Positions 1 through 5,173 of a stretch of 6,255 bases of DNA are shown here, in pieces. The DNA comes from Candidatus Gallibacteroides avistercoris (GTDB lineage: Bacteria; Bacteroidota; Bacteroidia; Bacteroidales; CHK158-818): NCBI GenBank assembly GCA_018714665.1, contig DVNA01000154.1, forward strand, positions 1 to 6,255, in the 5' to 3' direction. The notes under the pieces are model-generated. The model searched no databases and had not been told where the DNA came from. It saw only the letters and a list, made by a program, of their open reading frames with translations. The translations under genes and the position numbers were made by a program. The stretch's first letter is position 1; the number at the start of each line of letters is the position of its first letter.

Positions 1-50
1 CGTACGTCAGTTTAGCAAACTGGTGGTTTCAGCCACTCACCCATCCTTCC
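1..50 (-). tRNA. tRNA-Ser (anticodon GCU), 5' part only, cut by the window edge
   Basis: Reading the minus strand from position 50 gives a 7-base acceptor strand GGAAGGA, then TG. The D arm follows, with stem GGT/ACC and the typical class II loop GAGTGGCTGAA. The anticodon arm has the 7-base loop TTGCTAA, so the anticodon is GCT and reads AGC/AGU serine codons. After the anticodon stem the sequence runs into CGTACG, the start of what should be a long variable arm, as expected for tRNA-Ser. The rest of the variable arm, the T arm and the 3' acceptor strand lie to the left of the window. The first anticodon-stem pair would be C-A, a mismatch; the other four pairs are Watson-Crick. The gene is divergent from mltG. 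Confidence 0.9.
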
Positions 51-100
51 TTAGGCGTATATGGGGATATACTGAACGGTGCATTTTTTCAAATGCGATG

Positions 101-132
101 CAAAGATAAGTTGCGTTTTTTTATTTTGCAAA
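101..132 (-). promoter_or_regulatory. Bacteroidota-type promoter for the tRNA-Ser gene
   Basis: On the minus strand a TTTG (-33 element, 129-132) is followed after 20 bases by TATCTTTG (-7 element, 101-108). This matches the TTTG / TAnnTTTG promoter of the Bacteroidota primary sigma factor. The expected transcription start is about 6 bases beyond, giving a precursor leader of roughly 45 bases before the mature tRNA 5' end at position 50. Both boxes match fully and the spacing is normal, so this is the best promoter in the window. Confidence 0.65.
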
Positions 133-143
133 TAAACCTCTCT

Positions 144-173
144 ATTTTATTTCGCAAATTATATGTAGCTTTG
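144..173 (+). promoter_or_regulatory. Probable mltG promoter with a weak -33 box
   Basis: TAGCTTTG at 166-173 matches the Bacteroidota -7 element TAnnTTTG. Only an imperfect TTTT (144-147), 18 bases upstream, is available as a -33 element. The predicted transcript would start near 179 and have a leader of about 40 bases before the mltG ATG at 217. It lies back to back with the tRNA-Ser promoter, and the AT-rich bases 109-165 are shared between the two. Confidence 0.4.
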
Positions 174-216
174 TGCTCCTTCCTTATTTATATAAAAGTA
201 TTTCTGATAAAAGAAG

Positions 217-1269
217 ATGAAACAGATTAAGAAGGGAAAAATCGGTAGGTGGCGGTGGCTCGTTTGGGCGCTGGCCGGTGTCGTTGTGTTTTCGTGCTTG
301 TCGGTATGCTGGGTGTTTTACAGATATGCCGTTAAACCGATGGCTCATACTTCTTTTATGGTGTATGTCGATAAGAATATGTCGGAGTCAGATTTGTATG
401 TTTCGTTGGAACAGGGGGTACAGGCCGGCGAGCTGTCTCGCTTGAAACGGTTGATGAGGCTGAAAGGATATGATCCGGCCAAGAAGCCCGGTGCATACCG
501 GGTGGATTCGACGATGAGCGTATATGACGTATATAAGATGCTCTCTGCCGGGTGGCAAACTCCGGTAAAGTTTACCTTCAACAATATCCGTACGGTTGAG
601 CAGTTTGCCCAGCGGGCTGCCGAACAGCTGATGTTTACTTCGCAGGAGTTGATGTATGTCCTGTCGGATACGGCACGTTTGTCGGCATGGGGCGTTACCC
701 GCGAGACGCTTCCTGCACTTTTCATTCCCGATACATACGAGTTTTATTGGACGGTATCTCCGGAGCGGTTTGTCGATCGGATGAAAAAGGAGTATGACCG
801 GTTCTGGAATGAGTCGCGGCAGAAAAAGGCTGCTGAGATTTCTCTGACACCCGTTGAGGTGGCAACGTTGGCCTCTATCGTGGAGGAGGAGACGAACGAT
901 CCCGATGAACTCAGTATTGTGGCAGGTCTCTATCTGAATCGGCTTAAACGGGGAATTCTCTTGCAGGCCGACCCTACTGTCCGGTTTGCTGTGGGAGACT
1001 TTGAGATGCGCCGGGTGTTGCTGTCGCATTTGCAGATAGACTCGCCGTACAATACCTACCGGTATGCCGGGTTACCGCCCGGCCCTATCCGCATACCCTC
1101 TAAAAGAGGGATAGATGCAGTGTTGAATTATACCCATCACAACTATCTGTATATGTGTGCCAAGGAGGATTTTTCAGGTAAGCATAACTTTGCCCGTACG
1201 CTGGCAGAGCATAACCGGAATGCTTCGCGCTATCAGGCTGCACTTTCTGCTCGCAAGATTTTTAAGTAA
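217..1269 (+). CDS. mltG: Endolytic murein transglycosylase MltG (YceG family)
   Basis: 350 aa. MltG is an inner-membrane lytic transglycosylase that cuts nascent glycan strands internally in the periplasm and is thought to set glycan length by ending polymerisation. The N-terminus is basic (residues 1-17), followed by one membrane segment at about residues 14-35, so the rest should be periplasmic. A LysM-like region at about 45-115 precedes the catalytic YceG domain. Family signatures are FIPDTYEFYW (169-178), LASIVEEET (218-226, with the presumed catalytic Glu at 223 by analogy with the E. coli IVEKET motif), the NRL...LLQADPTV block (241-255), SPYNTY (276-281), and GLPPGPI (285-291). The length is normal for the family. 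The ATG at 217 is chosen because the basic stretch and membrane helix follow directly; the upstream AAAAGAAG is only a weak ribosome site, as is usual in this phylum. The next gene starts 192 bases downstream and no terminator was seen, so some read-through into iorA is possible. Confidence 0.95.
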   Translation: MKQIKKGKIGRWRWLVWALAGVVVFSCLSVCWVFYRYAVKPMAHTSFMVYVDKNMSESDLYVSLEQGVQAGELSRLKRLMRLKGYDPAKKPGAYRVDSTMSVYDVYKMLSAGWQTPVKFTFNNIRTVEQFAQRAAEQLMFTSQELMYVLSDTARLSAWGVTRETLPALFIPDTYEFYWTVSPERFVDRMKKEYDRFWNESRQKKAAEISLTPVEVATLASIVEEETNDPDELSIVAGLYLNRLKRGILLQADPTVRFAVGDFEMRRVLLSHLQIDSPYNTYRYAGLPPGPIRIPSKRGIDAVLNYTHHNYLYMCAKEDFSGKHNFARTLAEHNRNASRYQAALSARKIFK

Positions 1270-1298
1270 GGAGCCATCTCTTACAATAAAAAATTGTG

Positions 1299-1306
1299 TA
1301 CATTTG
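1299..1306 (+). promoter_or_regulatory. Possible iorAB promoter (-7 element only)
   Basis: TACATTTG matches TAnnTTTG and lies 30 bases after the mltG stop. No TTTG lies at the right distance upstream, so only half of the promoter is supported. If used, transcription would begin near 1311-1313 and leave a leader of about 150 bases before iorA. Confidence 0.4.
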
Positions 1307-1308
1307 TA

Positions 1309-1410
1309 GGATGTAGCAGTGATTGGATGTAATCAAATGGGAGGAAGCGATTTCCTTTGCCGCGGTACATCCCTTTCGTTATGTATGAGTTCCGGTTTTT
1401 TCCCGGTAAC
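1309..1410 (+). promoter_or_regulatory. Candidate structured, possibly bistable leader of iorAB
   Basis: The motif GGATGTA occurs twice, at 1309-1315 and 1325-1331. Its exact complement TACATCC occurs once, at 1366-1372, so only one copy can pair at a time. In fold A the first copy pairs and encloses two hairpins: TGATT/AATCA (1320-1324 with 1331-1335) and AGGAA/TTCCT (1342-1346 with 1352-1356), which makes a three-way junction. In fold B the second copy pairs, destroying the 1320-1335 hairpin. A further hairpin, 1389-1395 with 1403-1410 (one bulged T, six-T loop), follows. These pairings are seen directly in the sequence. Regulation is inference; I do not recognise a known riboswitch class. 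If transcription starts near 1311-1313, the first copy would be incomplete in the RNA. Confidence 0.35.
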
Positions 1411-1461
1411 GGTTGAGATGATTATATCACACAAATACAATAAAAAACAATAACAAAGAAA

Positions 1462-3054
1462 ATGAGCAAACATTTATTTTTAGGAGACGAAGCCATCGCT
1501 CAGGGCGCATTGGATGCCGGTATTTCAGGCGTATACGCCTATCCCGGTACCCCCTCCACCGAAATTACAGAGTATATTCAGACTTCTGCCGAGGCAGCCG
1601 AGTCGCCGATACACACTCGCTGGGCAACCAATGAAAAAACGGCCATGGAGGCCGCTTTGGGGATGTCGTATGTGGGAAAACGTGCGTTGGTCTGCATGAA
1701 ACACGTGGGAATGAACGTGGCGGCCGATGCCTTTGTCAATGCCGGTATGACCGGTGTGAATGGTGGGCTGGTTGTAGTGGCCGCTGACGATCCCTCGATG
1801 CATTCGTCCCAGAATGAACAGGATTCCCGGTTTTATGCCGATTTTGCATTTATTCCGGTGTTCGAGCCTTCCAATCAGCAGGAGGCCTACGATATGGTAC
1901 GGAAGGCGTTCGACTTTTCAGAACAGTATAATGTTCCCGTTTTGTTCCGTATTACCACTCGTTTGGCCCATTCCCGGGCAGGTGTAGAGACTGGAGCCCC
2001 AAAAGCACAGAACGGGTTGTCGTATCCCGAAAGTTCGGCCCAGTTTATTTTGTTGCCGGCCAATGCCCGCCGCCGCTTTAAAACGATTCTCGCCTCTCTG
2101 CCGGCGTTGACGGCAGCTTCGGAAGAGTCGGAATACAATGTCTATAAAGATGCTTCGGACAAGTCGATGGGAATTATCGCTTGCGGTATCGCCTACAACT
2201 ACTTGATGGAGAACTTTGCCGGCGAATCGCCCTATCCCGTATTGAAGATTTCCCAATACCCTCTGCCCGAGAAGCTCATCGCCCGGATGGCCGACGAGTG
2301 TGAAAAGATTTTGGTACTGGAAGAGGGTTATCCTTTTGTTGAGGCTAAAATCAAAGGCTTGCTGGGCCGCGGCGTCGTTGTGAAAGGAAAGCTGGACGGG
2401 ACCTTGCAGCGCGATGGAGAGTTGACGCCCGACAGCGTGGGAATGGTGTTGGGTATGGCTCCGAAATCGGAATATGCCATTCCCCAAATCGTACAGATGC
2501 GTCCCCCCGCACTCTGCCAGGGTTGCGGACACCGCGATATGTACGAAGCCCTGAACAACGTGCTCAGAGAATACGAGAATCCCCGTGTGTTCGGCGATAT
2601 AGGTTGTTATACGCTTGGGGCATTGCCTCCGTTCCGGGCCATCCACTCGTGTGTGGACATGGGGGCTTCTGTTACCATGGCCAAAGGGGCTGCCGATGGC
2701 GGACATTTCCCGGCCGTAGCGGTTATCGGAGACTCTACCTTTACCCATTCGGGTATTACCGGGTTGCTCGATTGCGTGAATGAAAATGCCAACGTTACGA
2801 TTGTTATCTCCGACAACGAGACAACGGCTATGACAGGAGGACAGGACTCTGCCGGTACCGGTCGTTTGGAGTCCATCTGTGCCGGAATAGGTGTGGACCC
2901 TGCCCATATACGGGTGCTTGAACCGCTGAAAAAGAATATGCAGGTGATGATGGATACCATTCGTGAAGAGATTAATTACAAAGGTGTATCGGTGTTGATT
3001 CCCCGCAGGGAGTGTATCCAGACATTGAGCCGAAAGAAAAGAAACAAAAAATAA
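1462..3054 (+). CDS. iorA: Indolepyruvate:ferredoxin oxidoreductase alpha subunit, short form
   Basis: 530 aa. With IorB it should catalyse the reversible, thiamine-diphosphate-dependent reaction of aryl-pyruvates (indolepyruvate, phenylpyruvate, hydroxyphenylpyruvate) with CoA to give aryl-acetyl-CoA, CO2 and reduced ferredoxin in the cytoplasm. The N-terminal pyrimidine-binding region includes FLGDEAIAQGA (6-16), YAYPGTPSTE (25-34), and the TNEKTAMEAALG stretch (56-67). RPPALCQGCGHR (347-358) corresponds to the CPGCPH motif of archaeal IorA. The diphosphate/Mg site is GDSTF (423-427), continuing to DNETTAMTGGQ (451-461). The protein stops 15 residues after IPRRECI, where archaeal IorA (about 640 aa) continues into a C-terminal domain with two [4Fe-4S] clusters; here that domain is absent. 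The ATG at 1462 has no Shine-Dalgarno but an A-rich leader. The 14-base gap to iorB implies one operon. The assignment to IorA is strong; the exact substrate is inferred. Confidence 0.95.
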   Translation: MSKHLFLGDEAIAQGALDAGISGVYAYPGTPSTEITEYIQTSAEAAESPIHTRWATNEKTAMEAALGMSYVGKRALVCMKHVGMNVAADAFVNAGMTGVNGGLVVVAADDPSMHSSQNEQDSRFYADFAFIPVFEPSNQQEAYDMVRKAFDFSEQYNVPVLFRITTRLAHSRAGVETGAPKAQNGLSYPESSAQFILLPANARRRFKTILASLPALTAASEESEYNVYKDASDKSMGIIACGIAYNYLMENFAGESPYPVLKISQYPLPEKLIARMADECEKILVLEEGYPFVEAKIKGLLGRGVVVKGKLDGTLQRDGELTPDSVGMVLGMAPKSEYAIPQIVQMRPPALCQGCGHRDMYEALNNVLREYENPRVFGDIGCYTLGALPPFRAIHSCVDMGASVTMAKGAADGGHFPAVAVIGDSTFTHSGITGLLDCVNENANVTIVISDNETTAMTGGQDSAGTGRLESICAGIGVDPAHIRVLEPLKKNMQVMMDTIREEINYKGVSVLIPRRECIQTLSRKKRNKK

Positions 3055-3060
3055 GGAGGT
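3052..3060 (+). promoter_or_regulatory. Strong Shine-Dalgarno site for iorB, overlapping the iorA stop
   Basis: TAAGGAGGT is a near-perfect complement of the 16S rRNA 3' end. Its first three bases are the iorA stop codon, and it ends 8 bases before the iorB ATG at 3069. This supports that start and suggests translational coupling of the two subunits. It stands out because iorA and mltG have no comparable site. Confidence 0.8.
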
Positions 3061-3068
3061 AACGGAAA

Positions 3069-3656
3069 ATGAAAACAGATATTATTTTGTCAGGCGTAGG
3101 AGGGCAAGGAATACTTTCGATAGCCGCCGTTATCGGAGATGCGGCAGTAAACAACGGCTTGTATATGAAACAGGCCGAGGTACACGGCATGAGCCAACGG
3201 GGAGGGGATGTGCAGTCGAATCTGCGTATCTCGGATGCTCCGATTGCTTCGGACTTGATTCCGTTGGGAAAGGTCGATTTGATTATCTCGCTCGAACCGA
3301 TGGAGGCTCTCCGTTATTTGCCTTACCTCTCCAAAGAGGGATGGTTGGTTACCAATTCGGTACCGTTTATCAATATTCCCAATTATCCGGAACCGGAACA
3401 GGTGATGGCCGAGATTGACAAATTGCCTCGGAAGATAGTTCTCGATGTAGAGAAGATTGCCAAAGAGGTGGGTTCTGCCCGTGCGGCCAATATCGTGATG
3501 CTGGGGGCTTCGGCTCCGTTCCTGGGTATGGACTATGCACAGATAGAGGAGGGTGTACGTCATATTTTCGGGAAAAAAGGAGAAGCCGTCGTATCATTGA
3601 ACCTGAAAGCGTTGGAGGCCGGACATGAAGTGGCCCGGACATTGATGCAGAAATAG
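3069..3656 (+). CDS. iorB: Indolepyruvate:ferredoxin oxidoreductase beta subunit
   Basis: 195 aa, the usual length of a free-standing IorB, which matches the gamma-type domain of 2-oxoacid:acceptor oxidoreductases. It partners with IorA in the cytoplasm and contributes to CoA and subunit contacts. Signatures are DIILSGVGGQGIL (4-16) with the GVGGQG turn, and the block AEVHGMSQRGGDVQSNLR (36-53), which is diagnostic for this family. No cysteine motif is present, as expected. The start is fixed by the strong ribosome site that overlaps the iorA stop. The gene is the last in the operon: a strong intrinsic terminator follows 77 bases downstream. In some Bacteroidota a phenylacetate-CoA ligase gene (paaK) sits beside iorAB; none is seen here within the window. 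Confidence 0.95.
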   Translation: MKTDIILSGVGGQGILSIAAVIGDAAVNNGLYMKQAEVHGMSQRGGDVQSNLRISDAPIASDLIPLGKVDLIISLEPMEALRYLPYLSKEGWLVTNSVPFINIPNYPEPEQVMAEIDKLPRKIVLDVEKIAKEVGSARAANIVMLGASAPFLGMDYAQIEEGVRHIFGKKGEAVVSLNLKALEAGHEVARTLMQK

Positions 3657-3733
3657 CGGTTAAACCTCCGGACAAGGATTGGTGAGAAATACGAACTTGC
3701 ACGAGTTCTATGAGAATTTGTGAATTTATATCT

Positions 3734-3761
3734 AAGAGCCGAATAAAATTTCGGCTCTTTT
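3734..3761 (+). terminator. Intrinsic terminator of the iorAB operon
   Basis: A perfect 10-base-pair stem, AAGAGCCGAA (3734-3743) with TTCGGCTCTT (3750-3759), has a 6-base loop and runs into TTTT (3758-3761). It lies between iorB and the lipoprotein gene, so the two should be transcribed separately. The A-rich left arm could also give a short T tract for minus-strand transcripts, but no minus-strand gene is nearby. Confidence 0.85.
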
Positions 3762-3810
3762 GATAAGGTCAGGAAAAAAGATAGGACAGAAATACAAAAT
3801 AACGATAGAG

Positions 3811-4971
3811 ATGAAACGATTTATTTTATGGTTGACGTTGGGTACAACTGCCTGTACAGGAATTCGTCAGGCAGATTTGACCGGATGCTGGATGGAGGTA
3901 TTGCCTCCGGAGACACCCTATGAACAGGGTATGGTCTTGAACGACGATGGAACGGCCGAGTCGGTCGGAATGGCCACTTTGAAGTATCAAGGTTGGAAGA
4001 AATCGGATAACCGGATTATTCTGGAAGGGGAAAGTATCGGAAACGGGCAAACTATTTCGTTCTCGGATACGTTGCATATCGTCCGTCTGGTGGGTGATAC
4101 ATTGACCGTAGAGCGTAGGAATAGTCAGCTGTCTTTTGTTCGTAAATCGAAAGAGGATTTGGCACTGTCCGCCCAACCGTCGGATTCTCGTCCCGCTTAT
4201 GACGGGTTTGAATGGGTAGATCTGTCGGGTGCCGGACTTAAATTGAGGGTGCAGCAAAATGAAAACATTCGGTTGATGGTCGATCCGTCTTTGCCCGGAG
4301 TTGTGATGGTAAGGGCGGGGGATGCATATCCTCAAAAAGAGATTCAGCTGTTCGATTTGAAGAATAACGATATAAATGAGGTAATTTCCACGTTGGAAAC
4401 AATGGAGGGATGGGACAAAGAGCAGACCTGCAAATTCAAGGAGGTGCCCTCAAAACGTCCCGGAGTACGTCGGTATGTGATGGTGCCTGATGGCGAATAT
4501 GCTACCCGGATAAATGAATGGATGCAAAAGGAACCCGTTCCGGTTACTTGTAATGGATGGGGAGTAGGAAATAGCGGTAACAGATATTTTGAGGTACACG
4601 ACAGCCGTCCGGACAAGGCTTTGTTTGTAGAAATAGGGCAGGATGCTCCGTTGTTTGACGAAAACAGTATTGAGTTTACGTCAGAAAACAGCAGTGGCTT
4701 GTCTCCGGATATTCTCTATACGTTGGAGGGGGTATTGTGTATGGGGCATGAAGTACGTTCTTTTAAACCGGATGGCAGCGAAGAGGAGTTCTGGTTTGTG
4801 GATAAGACCGGGACATTGGATGATTTATACGATAAAACGACCGGAGGACAGAAAAATGGGAAACCGGTTAAAGCAACCCTGAAAGTAGAGTATAACGGGA
4901 AATGGGATGATGGGTTTGCCGCTGATTATGATGGTGTGTATCTGGTACGGGAGGTACTCCGGTTGGAGTAA
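3811..4971 (+). CDS. Predicted lipoprotein: lipocalin-like N-terminal region plus conserved Bacteroidota C-terminal region
   Basis: 386 aa from the ATG at 3811. The start MKRFILWLTLGTTAC looks like a short lipoprotein signal with Cys15 as the lipidated residue; the TTA before Cys is a weak lipobox (no Leu at -3). No acidic run follows the Cys, so the surface-export signal of Bacteroidota lipoproteins is not evident. Residues 22-111 resemble lipocalin-like Bacteroidota proteins: LTGCW, the QGMVLNDDGTA stretch (39-49), MATLKYQGW (54-62), SIGNGQTISF (75-84). Residues 130-290 form a middle region I cannot assign. Residues 302-386 carry a C-terminal block with GHEVRSF (312-318), WFVDKTG (328-334), a GGQKNGKPV turn (345-353) and a GFAADYDGVY ending, which I recall from other Bacteroidota lipoproteins of unknown role. 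An in-frame upstream TTG at 3760 is rejected because it lies inside the terminator and would bury the signal peptide. Function is unknown; ligand binding in the envelope is only a guess from the lipocalin likeness. Confidence 0.8.
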   Translation: MKRFILWLTLGTTACTGIRQADLTGCWMEVLPPETPYEQGMVLNDDGTAESVGMATLKYQGWKKSDNRIILEGESIGNGQTISFSDTLHIVRLVGDTLTVERRNSQLSFVRKSKEDLALSAQPSDSRPAYDGFEWVDLSGAGLKLRVQQNENIRLMVDPSLPGVVMVRAGDAYPQKEIQLFDLKNNDINEVISTLETMEGWDKEQTCKFKEVPSKRPGVRRYVMVPDGEYATRINEWMQKEPVPVTCNGWGVGNSGNRYFEVHDSRPDKALFVEIGQDAPLFDENSIEFTSENSSGLSPDILYTLEGVLCMGHEVRSFKPDGSEEEFWFVDKTGTLDDLYDKTTGGQKNGKPVKATLKVEYNGKWDDGFAADYDGVYLVREVLRLE

Positions 4972-5039
4972 TGGAATGAACAAAGCCGGTCGAAAAAGAA
5001 GTTTTTTTCGGTAGTGTGATATATGCCAAGCATTATAGG

Positions 5040-5084
5040 GTCGGGGATCGGCCAGCGCCAAGGGGCGGGACCACCCGTCCCGAC
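5040..5084. other. GC-rich patch with nested inverted repeats
   Basis: This patch is much richer in G and C than the flanking AT-rich spacer. It contains GTCGGG (5040-5045) pairing with CCCGAC (5079-5084), the competing pair CGGGAC (5066-5071) with GTCCCG (5077-5082), and CGCC/GGCG (5056-5059 with 5064-5067) around a 4-base loop. It could be a structured 3' untranslated region, a small RNA ending at the terminator at 5098-5134, or a copy of a dispersed intergenic repeat. No convincing open frame was seen. Nothing else in the 4972-5173 spacer is assigned apart from the terminator. Confidence 0.4.
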
Positions 5085-5097
5085 GAGCGTAAAATAG

Positions 5098-5134
5098 AAA
5101 CAGGGGAATTCGGAAACTCCCCTGTTTTGTTTTT
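5098..5134. terminator. Intrinsic terminator between convergent genes, probably bidirectional
   Basis: AAACAGGGGA (5098-5107) pairs perfectly with TCCCCTGTTT (5118-5127) around a 10-base loop. On the plus strand the stem is followed by a tail of mostly T (5125-5134). On the minus strand the continuation reads TTTCTATTTTA, also T-rich. It lies between the ends of the plus-strand lipoprotein gene and the minus-strand oxidoreductase gene, so it can stop transcripts from both sides. Confidence 0.85.
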
Positions 5135-5173
5135 CTATATCGACTTTTGACAATGTTGTTCTCTTTTATGCAT

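Noticed and set aside
388..1029. Minus-strand open frame (213 codons) antisense to mltG
   Set aside because: It is a shadow of the mltG coding frame, with no family motif and no start signal.
1389..1410. Hairpin in the iorA leader as an attenuator terminator
   Set aside because: The six T's are in the loop, and the stem is followed by GGTTGAG, not by a T tract.
1918..2907. Long minus-strand open frame (329 codons) antisense to iorA
   Set aside because: It lies entirely inside a gene with clear family motifs, its translation is rich in His, Arg, Gly and Ser without any recognisable domain, and it has no promoter or ribosome site. It is a codon-bias shadow.
3693..3708. Small hairpin GAACT/AGTTC after iorB
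   Set aside because: A five-pair stem with no T tail and no link to a gene start; likely chance, and the real terminator follows at 3734.
3760..3810. Upstream TTG start extending the lipoprotein by 17 residues
   Set aside because: The TTG lies in the T tract of the iorAB terminator, and the extension would put a polar basic stretch before the lipoprotein signal. The ATG at 3811 gives a normal signal peptide.
4991..5010. Hairpin CGAAAAA/TTTTTCG just after the lipoprotein gene as a terminator
   Set aside because: The T run is part of the stem and no T tail follows it. The stem is A/T-rich and weak, and a much better terminator lies at 5098-5134.
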